This document shows, piece by piece, positions 17,021 through 26,139 of a stretch of DNA of 64,000 bases; the first letter of the stretch is position 1; every line of letters begins with the position of its first letter. The stretch comes from Bacteroidota bacterium (GTDB taxonomy: Bacteria > Bacteroidota > Bacteroidia > AKYH767-A > OLB10). The stretch lies in assembly GCA_016713445.1 (NCBI GenBank), contig JADJPB010000010.1:62001-126000 (forward strand). Reading direction: 5' to 3'. The position numbers and the translations under genes are program-made. The notes under the pieces were generated by a model that saw only the letters and a program-made list of their open reading frames with translations, made no database searches and was not told where the DNA came from.

Positions 17021-18724
17021 TCATCGATACAAGGATACAGTTCCGTTGTACTCATGGGGGGTGTTTTCAAAGTCAATTACCTTCACGATGTATATATAAA
17101 CACCATCGATACAAGGATCATTTCCATTTTTCGATTTTCCATCCCAACCCTTCGTTTTATCGCTGGTTGCAAATATTTGTTCGCCCCATCGATTGTAAAT
17201 AAACAACTGCATCCCCGAATATCCTATTCCGGATGGATAGAAATAGTCATTGTAGCCATCGTCGTTAGGAGTAAAGGCATTGGGGATATAAACTGATAAG
17301 CCAGGCTTAATATATATTTCTTTGTACATGGTGTCTAAACATCCATGAACGCTAGTAACAATTAGCTCCACATTAAACTTACCGGTATCCGCATATACAT
17401 ACATTGGATTCGGATCATTCGATGTTCCTGTTCCATCTGCAAAATTCCAATTCCAAATTATACTTCCAATACTTTCATCATTGAATTGAATTTGGGGCGC
17501 ATAGATGGAAGCTTCGAAAGGTGTTGCACTGAAGTTTGCAATAGGAAGCGGATATATTTGAATGGCATTATTTTTCGCTCTGCTATTAATACAACCACTA
17601 TCTGAAATAGCTGTTAGCTGAATAGCATAAAACCCTTCCGTGGAATATGCATGCAATGGATGTTGCTCCGATGCTTGGTTTCCATCTCCAAAATTCCAGC
17701 TCCATGTATTTATTACGCCGGCAGCGATGGTTGAATGATCTTCAAATTGCACTTCTTTATTCATGCATTCATTACTGAGCGTAAAATCTATAATTGGTTT
17801 CACATTTATATATATGCTGGTGAACAAACTATCTATACATCCATTATCACTTTCAACAATTAAAGTAATTGGATACGTTCCAGGAATTGCATAACTATGC
17901 TTTGGATCTAATAATGACGAAGTACCACCATCTCCAAAAGTCCAATCACTTTTTACAATGGTTCCTATTGAAATGGAAGAATTGTTTTTAAAGATGAGCT
18001 CTTCTTTTTCACAGATGGGTGTAATCACATTAAAACTAACTTCAGGATCTTCAATGGGTATTACAACAACAGAATCTTTGTTGACACACCCATTCGAATC
18101 TGTCACAACGACTACATAATTTACAAAAGATAGCGGTTGAAAATAGTTAGTAGCACCTGTTAGTCCACCAGGGAACCAGGTATACAAAATTCCGCCTGTT
18201 GCTTGAAGCAATACCGAGTCTCCTTTACAAATCACTTCGTCCTCACCTGCATCTGCAATAGGAAGTGGTAGTACTTCTATGAATGCTGAATCTATCTGAC
18301 TACAACCATTCCCGTCCGTAACGATGACGACATGATAATCTGATGTGAATGGTGTCAACACGATTGATGCCGATGTGCTTCCAGTATTTGGCCACCAATA
18401 AGATATTCCTCCAGATGCATTAAGTAGTGCACTTTTTCCTAAACACGTTTCTTGGTCTAAGCCTGCATCTGCTAACGGTAACGGATTAACGTTAACGTAA
18501 GTGGTATCGTAAACTAGGCAGCCATTACTAAGTTCCATATAAACAACATACGTTGTCGGTTGAGAAGGAGAAACCGCAATGGTAGAATCAGTACTTCCGC
18601 CTGGCAGCCATAAATAACTTACCGCATTGCTATTTGCAAACATGATAGAATCGTTTAAACAAATAGTAGATGTCGAACTTGAGCCTGTTATGAGTAGATT
18701 AATGATCAGTTGAACTGAATCCAC
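17021..18724 (-). CDS. Giant surface protein, C-terminal part: Ig repeats, three PKD domains, T9SS type B tail
   Basis: This is the C-terminal continuation of the gene starting at 21861. The bases from 18884 down to 18724 are also coding in this frame. It holds three more 72-residue Ig-like modules (DAGLDQETCLGKSALLNASGG, DAGEDEVICKGDSVLLQATG). Then come three PKD domains (DWTFGDGGTSSLLDPKHSY, WSWNFGDGNQASEQHPLHAY, WNWNFADGTGTSNDPNPMYV). The end is a gliding-motility-associated, T9SS type B sorting domain (YIPNAFTPNDDGYNDYFYPS, IYNRWGEQIFATSD, GWDGKSKNG, GVYIYIVKV). Type B cargo is anchored with help of SprF/PorP-like partners, often encoded next door; none is visible here. A shared terminator lies just downstream. 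Confidence 0.85.
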   Translation of the reverse strand: MDSVQLIINLLITGSSSTSTICLNDSIMFANSNAVSYLWLPGGSTDSTIAVSPSQPTTYVVYMELSNGCLVYDTTYVNVNPLPLADAGLDQETCLGKSALLNASGGISYWWPNTGSTSASIVLTPFTSDYHVVIVTDGNGCSQIDSAFIEVLPLPIADAGEDEVICKGDSVLLQATGGILYTWFPGGLTGATNYFQPLSFVNYVVVVTDSNGCVNKDSVVVIPIEDPEVSFNVITPICEKEELIFKNNSSISIGTIVKSDWTFGDGGTSSLLDPKHSYAIPGTYPITLIVESDNGCIDSLFTSIYINVKPIIDFTLSNECMNKEVQFEDHSTIAAGVINTWSWNFGDGNQASEQHPLHAYSTEGFYAIQLTAISDSGCINSRAKNNAIQIYPLPIANFSATPFEASIYAPQIQFNDESIGSIIWNWNFADGTGTSNDPNPMYVYADTGKFNVELIVTSVHGCLDTMYKEIYIKPGLSVYIPNAFTPNDDGYNDYFYPSGIGYSGMQLFIYNRWGEQIFATSDKTKGWDGKSKNGNDPCIDGVYIYIVKVIDFENTPHEYNGTVSLYR

Positions 18725-18879
18725 TCCTGTACATCCAAACGCATCTGAAACAATTACGTTGTAGCTGGTAGAAGCACCAGGAGAAACAACGATAGTAGCA
18801 GTAGTTAATCCACTGGGCGACCATAAATAACTTACACCACCCGTTGCTGTAAGTGTTGTATTTAAACTTACGCATGAAT

Positions 18880-21861
18880 TTAGGAAGATGGGCCGGCATC
18901 TGCTATTACTTCTGGGTGAACGATCACCTGTACAGTATCACGATTCACACACGAATTAAAATCTGTTAACGTGAGTACGTAAGCTGTATTTGTTAATGGT
19001 GCTACCATGATGTCTTTAGAAACACTGCCCGTGGGGGACCATAAATAACTTTGTCCTGTTATTGGTGAAGACAATAAAACACTATCGTTATAGCAAAGGG
19101 AAACATCTGCTCCTAAGTTCACATTCGGCAAAGCATTTACAACCACCGTTACACTATCGGCTTTTTGACAACCTAAAGTGTCTGTTACAATAGCTAAGTA
19201 GTTCGTTGTACCCGTTGGAAAAACCGTAATCGTACGACTAGAATCTCCACCCGGGAACCACATGCAGGAGAGGCCTCCTATAACCGATAGTTGCGCGGAA
19301 TCTCCTATGCAAATTTGTTGATTTAATCCTGCATTAACAGCGGGAAGCGCGTGCACAAATACGCGTACCGTATCCCGCGTAAAACAATTGGATGCATTGT
19401 TTACCATCACCACATAATTCGTGCTTGTCGTGGGTGATACTAAAATGGGATTTACTGTTGTTCCGCCAGGTTGCCAGAGATAAGAGGTTCCTCCACTCGC
19501 ACTTAATAGGGCAGTATCCCCGAGGCAAATATGTTGATCGGGGCCTGCATTTGCTGGAGCAATTAAATTTACAGTTATCAATACCGAATCCTTATTCTTA
19601 CATCCATTGATATCCGTTACTTCAACCGTATACATTGTTGTAGAAAGTGGAGTTACCACTATATTATTTCCCAATAAATTTCCTGGTATCCAACTATAAT
19701 TCACTCCTCCGGTTGCAAAAAGAGTAGTTGTAGATTTTTGACAAATACTTCTATCAAGACCCGCATTGGCAATAGGGAGTGTATTCACTTTAATCGTAAC
19801 TGTATCACTATTTCCACAGCCATTTGTGTCCGTAGCAAAAACTATAAAATTGGAGGTGATGGTTGGAGCAAAATAGACTGAAGCTCCCATTGCGCCAGAA
19901 TTCCAGACATAAGAAACACCACCTGTAGCTGTAATATTGATAGAGTCGCCAAAACAAATTTGCCGATCGGGACCTGCACTTACCACGGGCAACGGGGAGC
20001 TATAAACATTAACATAAACACTGTCAAAAACAGCAGGCGTACATCCATTAATTGAAGTAACCTTCACCACATACCATCCGCTTACAGATGCCGTTAATAC
20101 AGGGTTTGGAATAAATGCATTACTTAAATCAACAACCGGCGACCATTGATACTGAAAACTTGAAGATGCGGGTGTGGTTCCGGCATTCAATTGCACCAAT
20201 TGCCCAATGCAAGCCGTCGTAGAAGTTTGTGCAGTCCAAATTTGCGGAGGTGTAGGAACGGTAACATCAAAATAAAACTCAGAAACACATCCGGAAATAA
20301 ATTCATTGCCGTGCAACACATAAATATCAGGTACGATAGGTGGAACAAGCGTCAAAACTGGACCTACATGAATAGTATCATTGGGATTTGTTACTGTTGA
20401 CCACCAAGGACCGAACATCGGCAATGGGCTTCCGATTTGAACAGTATCTGTGGTACACAATATTGAATCCAATTGAATAGGTTGACTTTTGCTAAATGAT
20501 CCTACTGAATACGCATAGCTTTCATATCCTCCAGTACCATAAACATAGCCTGTAAAGCCACTATCAGAAGAAAGAGTATGAGATCCTGGTGTCAAATTTA
20601 AACTTGCATAAGAAATCGAATTACAATAATTCATGGTGGTAAATGAAGAGGAGGGGACATTAACACCATCCAATTTTAATTGATTGATATGTGTTGATTT
20701 CATAATCACATTCACCTTATGTACTGTGATGATGGTGGAAGTTACCGTACTAAAAGTAACTTGATCTATTTTTTGTTCTTCTGCATTTAAATACATCATA
20801 GAGGGATCACCGGATCCGCCACAATTATTTCCTTGCATAAATTGGGTCACACTGATTGGATTGTTGGACTGAATGCACCTTGTTCCTATAATCTGATTTA
20901 ATTCAATAAATTGTCCTGCATTCAAAATATTAGTAACACCATCAATAGTAAAAGTAGTACCATTTTTCTCGGCAAGAACTTTTAAAGTATACGGTGTATT
21001 CCCAAACGGAACTACATGGTATGTTTTGCCCCATGCCTTTACAGGTAATGCTTGATCGTATAAAATATCGCAAGCTCCACATGCGTTCGGAACATTCGCA
21101 CAATTGGTACCACTAAAAACTGCAAATGGTCGGCACGAGCCGCTACTATCTGTTCCTATAATTTTTGTTCCAGTAAAGTCACCTGTAGCAGCTGCGGCCA
21201 TTACTTGGTATGATTGACCTTTATTTAAATTAACTTGAAACGGTACATTCGCAAGACGCCCCGACAAAGTAGTAACAGAAGGAGTAATTTGAATTTGTGT
21301 TCCATCTTCAGTAGCTACAATTTGAAACTGTGACTTGAGATTCGGGTAATTACTATTTTGAAGACCTCTGTAACTGGTAATACGATAATCTGTGCCCAAA
21401 GTAGACTTTGGGTAAACAACAGAAGCATCGGCACTGTACTGTTGAATAACAACAGCAAAGACATTTACCGTATCATTGGAAAGGATTTGTACTCCTCTGT
21501 TTTGGATAATTTCTGAGCCCACATTTTCCGCTTGAGCCAAGGGCAGAGTTAGGGTAGTGGTTACATTTGCTGTAACTACAAAATTTTGTGACCACCCTTG
21601 AGCGGGAATACTTATGATACCGCTTGTGTTTACATCCGAAGTAATAAACACATCACATCGCTTTGTAGAAAACGGTTCATGAAAGGGAACGCCAATCCAA
21701 AAATCAACACCTTTAGTTGGTATCACTCCTTGTGAATGTGCGCTTGTTGAATCAAGACAACTAATGATGCTGATAAAGATCAAAGAATTTAAAATGGCAC
21801 GAAACCATTGACCATAGGAGTTGTTTGCTCCTTGCATTAATAATGGGTAGATGCTTCTCAT
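18880..21861 (-). CDS. Giant secreted IgGFc-binding/Ig-repeat surface protein, N-terminal part of a frameshifted gene
   Basis: 993 residues from ATG 21861. A signal anchor/peptide (about 18-44) is followed by an IgGFc-binding-protein N-terminal domain (about 48-470: GVDFWIGVPFHEPFSTKRC, FQIVATEDGTQIQI, YHVVPFGNTPYTLKVLAEKN, VTQFMQGNN). A spacer leads to a tandem series of about 72-residue Ig-like modules with the consensus ANAGxDQxICxGDS, YxWxPG, VTDxxGCxxxDSV. Five full modules and a divergent first one lie here. Family proteins are large surface or gliding-related adhesins. At 18884-18886 one base seems to be missing: the module started by IADAGPS continues as LNSCVSLNTTLTATGG in another frame. 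The gene then runs to 17021, about 1,613 residues in all. Confidence 0.83.
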   Translation of the reverse strand: MRSIYPLLMQGANNSYGQWFRAILNSLIFISIISCLDSTSAHSQGVIPTKGVDFWIGVPFHEPFSTKRCDVFITSDVNTSGIISIPAQGWSQNFVVTANVTTTLTLPLAQAENVGSEIIQNRGVQILSNDTVNVFAVVIQQYSADASVVYPKSTLGTDYRITSYRGLQNSNYPNLKSQFQIVATEDGTQIQITPSVTTLSGRLANVPFQVNLNKGQSYQVMAAAATGDFTGTKIIGTDSSGSCRPFAVFSGTNCANVPNACGACDILYDQALPVKAWGKTYHVVPFGNTPYTLKVLAEKNGTTFTIDGVTNILNAGQFIELNQIIGTRCIQSNNPISVTQFMQGNNCGGSGDPSMMYLNAEEQKIDQVTFSTVTSTIITVHKVNVIMKSTHINQLKLDGVNVPSSSFTTMNYCNSISYASLNLTPGSHTLSSDSGFTGYVYGTGGYESYAYSVGSFSKSQPIQLDSILCTTDTVQIGSPLPMFGPWWSTVTNPNDTIHVGPVLTLVPPIVPDIYVLHGNEFISGCVSEFYFDVTVPTPPQIWTAQTSTTACIGQLVQLNAGTTPASSSFQYQWSPVVDLSNAFIPNPVLTASVSGWYVVKVTSINGCTPAVFDSVYVNVYSSPLPVVSAGPDRQICFGDSINITATGGVSYVWNSGAMGASVYFAPTITSNFIVFATDTNGCGNSDTVTIKVNTLPIANAGLDRSICQKSTTTLFATGGVNYSWIPGNLLGNNIVVTPLSTTMYTVEVTDINGCKNKDSVLITVNLIAPANAGPDQHICLGDTALLSASGGTSYLWQPGGTTVNPILVSPTTSTNYVVMVNNASNCFTRDTVRVFVHALPAVNAGLNQQICIGDSAQLSVIGGLSCMWFPGGDSSRTITVFPTGTTNYLAIVTDTLGCQKADSVTVVVNALPNVNLGADVSLCYNDSVLLSSPITGQSYLWSPTGSVSKDIMVAPLTNTAYVLTLTDFNSCVNRDTVQVIVHPEVIADAGPSS

Positions 21862-22154
21862 AAAAAATCGGGTTTAGGTTATACATAAAAAATAATTAGG
21901 GTTGTAATTTATCTACCCGAAATATTATGCCAGTTGATTTTTCATTCATGTATGAAAAACATACATTTACCCAACATAAATTTATAGCATAGGTTAATCA
22001 TATAATAACATTTGTCAAGCAGGTATTCGATGGGGTAGAAAATTTTTAATATTTTTAAAAATATTTTCAGTTCTTACTTTTCTCATCCATTTATACCACT
22101 TAAAAATTGGGATCTCTAAAAATAAGTTACTTTAGTGCCCATAAATAGAAAAAT
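21862..22154. other. AT-rich divergent promoter region
   Basis: This gap between the divergent giant gene and the ABM gene contains only AT-rich sequence with A/T runs (for example around 22050-22070). Promoters for both genes must lie here, but I could not pick a convincing -33/-7 pair. No ORF of note. Confidence 0.3.
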
Positions 22155-22472
22155 ATGATTGCAGAAACTCCACCTACACCTTACTATGCTGTTATTTTCA
22201 CTTCTCTTCGAACACCGAATGACAACGGATATAACGATACTGCGAGTAAGATGGAAGATTTAGCTAAAACCATGGATGGATATCTCGGGATTGAATCGGC
22301 GAGAGAAGATGTAGGAATAACGGTCTCCTACTGGAGTTCTTTAGAATGTATTAGGGCATGGAAACAAAAATCTGAACATCTGGAGGCACAACAGAAAGGA
22401 AGATTCGAATGGTACTCCAAATACAAGGTTAGAATCTGCAAAGTTGAGCGAGACTATGGATTTACACTTTAA
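22155..22472 (+). CDS. Antibiotic biosynthesis monooxygenase (ABM) domain protein
   Basis: 105 residues, one ABM ferredoxin-like fold. Typical elements are YYAVIFTSLRTPNDNGY, LAKTMDGYLGIESAREDVGITVSYW and AWKQKSEHLEAQQKGRFEWYSKYKVRICKVERDYGF. ABM proteins include cofactor-free quinone-forming monooxygenases and haem-degrading enzymes, and many homologues are stress proteins without known substrate. No haem-ligand pattern specific to IsdG-type enzymes can be claimed here. The gene is monocistronic or first in a short run with the SIMPL gene. Confidence 0.85.
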   Translation: MIAETPPTPYYAVIFTSLRTPNDNGYNDTASKMEDLAKTMDGYLGIESAREDVGITVSYWSSLECIRAWKQKSEHLEAQQKGRFEWYSKYKVRICKVERDYGFTL

Positions 22473-22566
22473 ATTAGCTCAAAAAAAACAAGTATTTCTT
22501 TTTTACTCACTATAAAATAAACCTTATGCATTTTCGTTAATTTTACACTTAACCTGTAACCTCAAT

Positions 22567-23298
22567 ATGAAATCTTCCATCAATAATATCATCATTGCTT
22601 TGGCAATTATTATTTCTGCATTTCTCTTTTCGAATGCCTTTATGAATAGAAACAAATCCAGCAACAACATTTCGGTAACCGGATTGGGGAGCAAGAGTTT
22701 TGTTTCTGATCTGATTGTTTGGTCGGGCTCCTTTGGAAAAAAGAGTTTAGAACTAAAAGATGCCTATGCACAACTCGACAAAGACCGTGAGAATATTCGA
22801 AAATACATGATTTCAAAAGGGCTGAAACCAGAAAACATGATCTTTTCTGCAGTAGATATTGTAAAAGAGTTTGACGAGTCCTTCGACAATAGAGGGAATC
22901 GCATCAGTTCCATTTTTACTGGGTATCGGTTACGACAAGATGTGCAAATTGAATCGTACGAAGTGGATAAGGTTGAAAATATTTCACGAGAAGTCAGCGA
23001 GCTCATCAATACGGGCATTGAATTTTACTCCAACAATCCTCAATACTATTATACGAAATTGGCTGAATTAAAAATTGAGATGATTGCCGAAGCAACCAAG
23101 GACGCTAATGTGCGCGCTTCTAAAATTGCAGAAAATGCGGGTGCACGTGTCGGAAAATTAAAAAATGCAGATATGGGTGTATTTCAAATCGTAGCACAAA
23201 ATTCTTCTGAAGAATACAGTTGGGGCGGCTCCTTTAATACTTCATCAAAAAGAAAAACAGCAACGATCACCGTTACGCTCGACTACGAAACCAATTAA
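22567..23298 (+). CDS. SIMPL domain (DUF541) envelope protein
   Basis: 243 residues with an N-terminal signal anchor (about 8-26, IIIALAIIISAFLFSNAF). The rest is a SIMPL/DUF541 domain: ISVTGLGSKSFVSDLIVWSG, RKYMISKGLKPENM, YRLRQDVQIESYEVDKVENISREVSELI, ATKDANVRASKIAENAGARVGKLK. SIMPL proteins (such as E. coli YggE and mouse SIMPL) assemble into large periplasmic or cytoplasmic oligomers with unclear roles, some tied to oxidative stress. Its stop and the next ATG are 8 bases apart, so it is probably co-transcribed with the GNAT gene. Confidence 0.87.
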   Translation: MKSSINNIIIALAIIISAFLFSNAFMNRNKSSNNISVTGLGSKSFVSDLIVWSGSFGKKSLELKDAYAQLDKDRENIRKYMISKGLKPENMIFSAVDIVKEFDESFDNRGNRISSIFTGYRLRQDVQIESYEVDKVENISREVSELINTGIEFYSNNPQYYYTKLAELKIEMIAEATKDANVRASKIAENAGARVGKLKNADMGVFQIVAQNSSEEYSWGGSFNTSSKRKTATITVTLDYETN

Positions 23299-23306
23299 TT
23301 TTCATA

Positions 23307-24107
23307 ATGCGTTTCTCTCCTTTTACGAATCTAGATATTTCCATTTTAGATGAGTTGCGTCCTCCAGACTGGACAGATACTAAAATTCCTTTTCAATTCT
23401 ATCTTACTACTGAATTTTGTTTCCCAATAAAACTTCTATACAACGATCAAATTGTTGGAGTGGGATGTACCATCATGCACGAGGATGTTGCATGGATCGC
23501 CCATATTATCGTTCATCCTGATTTTCGGAAGCAGGGCTTTGGAACCGCTATCACAATGAAATTAATTGAACAAGCAAAAGAGAAAAATGCGGATACTATT
23601 TATTTAATTGCAACCGATCTGGGATCTCCTGTATATTCAAAATTAGGATTTATTACTGAAACAGAATATTTGTTTTATAAAGAAGTTTCGTTGAAAATAG
23701 AATACATCGCTACAGATAAAATTATTCCTTCCGAAGGAAAATATTTCGACGATCTATGTGATCTCGATAAAACTCTTTCTACAGAAAATAGAATTGGTCA
23801 TTTGCTTAACCATTGCAATGCCGGCTATCTCTATTTAGAGAATAAAAAATTAACAGGATTTTATCTCCCCTCTTTTGGAGATGGTTTAATCCTAGCACAA
23901 AATCCATCTGCAGGAATTGCATTATTGCAACTCCATTTTACAAAAAGTGATAAGGTGTTTTTTCCACAAGAGAATTTGAACGCATTTCAATTTATGAAAA
24001 GTAATTATTTCGATCCTTATAGAAAGGCGAAACGAATGCGACTTGGCAAAAAGAGAAACTGGAGCGCTGAATCCATTTATAATAGAATTGGTGGAAATCT
24101 GGGATAG
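23307..24107 (+). CDS. GNAT family N-acetyltransferase with C-terminal extension
   Basis: 266 residues. A GNAT domain occupies about 1-125, with the acetyl-CoA-binding motif A visible as IIVHPDFRKQGFGTAITMKLIE and a typical YSKLGFITETEY end. The second half (about 130-266) is a further domain seen in a subset of bacterial GNAT proteins (GYLYLENKKLTGFYLPSFGDGLILA). The acceptor substrate is unknown. The gene lies 8 bases after SIMPL and 69 bases before the ECF sigma factor. Confidence 0.83.
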   Translation: MRFSPFTNLDISILDELRPPDWTDTKIPFQFYLTTEFCFPIKLLYNDQIVGVGCTIMHEDVAWIAHIIVHPDFRKQGFGTAITMKLIEQAKEKNADTIYLIATDLGSPVYSKLGFITETEYLFYKEVSLKIEYIATDKIIPSEGKYFDDLCDLDKTLSTENRIGHLLNHCNAGYLYLENKKLTGFYLPSFGDGLILAQNPSAGIALLQLHFTKSDKVFFPQENLNAFQFMKSNYFDPYRKAKRMRLGKKRNWSAESIYNRIGGNLG

Positions 24108-24175
24108 TGCTTTTATAATACGCTTTTCTCAACTCTTATTGTTAATTATAAATATATTCGTGACATGAATTTCTA

Positions 24176-24706
24176 ATGTCGCTACAAGAACTATATACCA
24201 AGTATGGAAAGCTGGTTTATAACCTTGCGCTCCAGTATGTTCAAAACAGAGAAGACGCTGAGGAAATTACACAAGATGTTTTTGTAGCTATTCATTTATC
24301 TATAGATGGTTTTAAAGAACAGAGTAAAATTTCTACTTGGATTTATCGCATTACCATTAATAAATCGCTTGATTTTATTCGTTCAAAAAACAGAAAGCGT
24401 CGTTTTGCTGTTTTGACGTCTCTTTTCTTTGCTGATGGGAATGAGGCTCATGTTGAAACAAGTCATTTTAATCACCCAGGCGTGTTAATGGAGCAAAAAG
24501 AAAAGCTCCAGCACATCTATCAATTTATAAATGAACTTCCTCCGAATCAGAAAACAGCGCTCATCTTAAACAAATTGGAAAATAAAAGTCAACAAGAAAT
24601 TGCTGAAATCATGAATTTAAGTCCAAAAGCGGTGGAATCGCTCATCCAAAGGGCGAAGGTCGGACTCGAAAAAAAAATAAAATCAAGCGAAGGAAAACAA
24701 ATCTAA
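24176..24706 (+). CDS. ECF-type RNA polymerase sigma factor
   Basis: 176 residues with sigma region 2 (VYNLALQYVQNREDAEEITQDVFVAIHLS, FKEQSKISTWIYRITINKSLDFIRSKNRKRR) and sigma region 4 (INELPPNQKTALILNKLENKSQQEIAEIMNLSPKAVESLIQRAKVGLEKKI). ECF sigma factors redirect RNA polymerase to a small regulon in response to an envelope signal, usually held back by a membrane anti-sigma factor. It is followed within 23 bases by a short single-helix membrane protein and then by a Spy/CnrX-like protein. That arrangement parallels the CnrYXH metal-sensing system, so it likely controls the MbnP-MauG-YHYH genes downstream. Confidence 0.9.
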   Translation: MSLQELYTKYGKLVYNLALQYVQNREDAEEITQDVFVAIHLSIDGFKEQSKISTWIYRITINKSLDFIRSKNRKRRFAVLTSLFFADGNEAHVETSHFNHPGVLMEQKEKLQHIYQFINELPPNQKTALILNKLENKSQQEIAEIMNLSPKAVESLIQRAKVGLEKKIKSSEGKQI

Positions 24707-24728
24707 CGACGTCTAATCCCAAAGTAAC

Positions 24729-24986
24729 ATGTCACAAAACAAATTATACGATTTCTTAAATCCGCTAAATACGGTAGAAAAGGTAGAGATAACTCCATTT
24801 CTCTTTTCCAAAATAGAGCAAAAAATAAGCTTCATTCGTGAAAATACCATTTCTAAAAATATGGGGTGGACCTGGATAACATCCGTTAGCTTGATTGTTC
24901 TTTTCAATTTATTTATCATAACTCAATCGTCATGGTTGTCCAAAGAAAAAAAACAATCTTTTGCAATCACTACAAATACAAAATAA
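24729..24986 (+). CDS. Short single-pass membrane protein, putative anti-sigma factor
   Basis: 85 residues. The N-terminal 50 are charged and cytoplasmic-like (YDFLNPLNTVEKVEITPFLF). One membrane helix follows (about 53-70, WITSVSLIVLFNLFIITQ) and then a short periplasmic tail. It matches no named family by eye. The position between an ECF sigma factor and a Spy/CnrX-like periplasmic protein, and the cytoplasmic-helix-periplasm layout, make an anti-sigma role like CnrY the natural hypothesis; the sequence itself does not prove it. Confidence 0.65.
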   Translation: MSQNKLYDFLNPLNTVEKVEITPFLFSKIEQKISFIRENTISKNMGWTWITSVSLIVLFNLFIITQSSWLSKEKKQSFAITTNTK

Positions 24987-25001
24987 TAATTCCCTCTATC
25001 C

Positions 25002-25459
25002 ATGAACAAGAACAAACTGATCCGCTTTCTAGCAGTTGTGCTTTTGCTCACGAATATTGCTTTAGTTTGCTTTATCTTCTTGAGTCGACCGAAACCTCCG
25101 CTTGGTGAAGGACCACGTAATATTATTATTGAACGATTACATTTTGATCGAAACCAAATTCTTAAATACGATAAACTCATCTTTGTCCACAGAGCGAAAA
25201 TTAAGAAAAAGAAAAGGAAATTGTTGAAATAAAAAAACTCACTCTACTTACAACTTTTAGAAGAAAACAATCAACCCACAATTGATTCCCTACAAAGTAG
25301 AATTGGATTTGTACAAACTGAAATCGAAAACATACATTATCGTCATTTCGAAGATATTCATCAATTATGTAACGATGAGCAAGAAAAATACTATGCTGAA
25401 TTGGTAAAAGAAATTGCAAAACTTTTTCCATGCACCGAAGACCTCCTCCACATAAATGA
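25002..25459 (+). pseudogene. Spy/CpxP/CnrX-like periplasmic metal-sensor protein, three indels
   Basis: Starts at ATG 25002 with a signal anchor (LIRFLAVVLLLTNIALVCFIFL) and a mature part IERLHFDRNQILKYDKLIFVHRAKI. The frame stops at 25232 but is restored if one base is gained near 25205 and one lost in the A run near 25231-25237. It then reads SLYLQLLEENNQPTIDSLQSR and YYAELVKEIAKLF. A further T in the run at about 25421-25425 gives the family-like ending HRRPPPHK, with a TGA that overlaps the next ATG. All three breaks sit in homopolymers. Helical Spy/CnrX-like proteins bind metals or unfolded proteins in the periplasm and gate a sigma factor; that role is inferred. Confidence 0.65.
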
Positions 25460-26139
25460 AAAAACATTTCATCATCCTTGTTTTGGTATTATCGCACTTC
25501 TTCAGTGTTGCGCAACGCGTAAATATTTCCCTAAATGCTTCTTTGGATGGAAAAGAACTTTTGCTTGATCGCGTAGTGGTAAATAGCGAAAAAGACACAC
25601 TCCTTATTAATCAATTAAAATTTTATATTTCGAACATCCAATTTCTAAAAGACGATTCCATTGTTTTTACGGAATTGAATAGTTATCATCTTATCGATTT
25701 TGAAATGCCAGCATCTACTTCCCTCTCCATCAAAACTTTTCGATCGATTTCCTACAATTCCATTCGATTTTATTTAGGCATCGACAGCTTAACGAATGTT
25801 TCTGGAGCGCTGGGTGGAGAATTAGATCCTACCCATGGTATGTACTGGACTTGGCAAAGTGGATATATTAATTTTAAGATGGAAGGCCAAGTAAGTAGAA
25901 GGAAAGAACCATTAAAAGAATTTCAGATTCACCTAGGCGGATATCAGCAACCCTTTTATTCCTTGCAAGAAGTGCAACTAAATGTCCATGATGAGAATAT
26001 TAATTTAGAGCTAAATCTTGATCCCTTTCTCCATTCAATAGACTTTTCCAATGTTCATCATATCATGTCGCCTTCTAAAAAAGCGGTGGAACTATCTGAG
26101 ATCTTGGCTAAAAATTTTAAGGTGAAAAAGAATGATTAA
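25456..26139 (+). CDS. MbnP-like copper-associated protein
   Basis: 227 residues with signal peptide 1-19. The mature protein reads like the MbnP family: LDRVVVNSEKDTLLINQLKFYISNIQF, SIRFYLGIDSLTNVSGALGGELDPTHG and the hallmark MYWTWQSGYINFKMEG at 129-144. In the methanotroph system MbnP binds copper, and a tryptophan in it is oxidised to kynurenine by the di-heme enzyme MbnH. Trp131 and Trp133 lie in the conserved stretch; which residue would be modified here is not known. The next gene is a di-heme MauG/MbnH-like protein overlapping by 8 bases, the expected partner. Confidence 0.85.
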   Translation: MKKHFIILVLVLSHFFSVAQRVNISLNASLDGKELLLDRVVVNSEKDTLLINQLKFYISNIQFLKDDSIVFTELNSYHLIDFEMPASTSLSIKTFRSISYNSIRFYLGIDSLTNVSGALGGELDPTHGMYWTWQSGYINFKMEGQVSRRKEPLKEFQIHLGGYQQPFYSLQEVQLNVHDENINLELNLDPFLHSIDFSNVHHIMSPSKKAVELSEILAKNFKVKKND

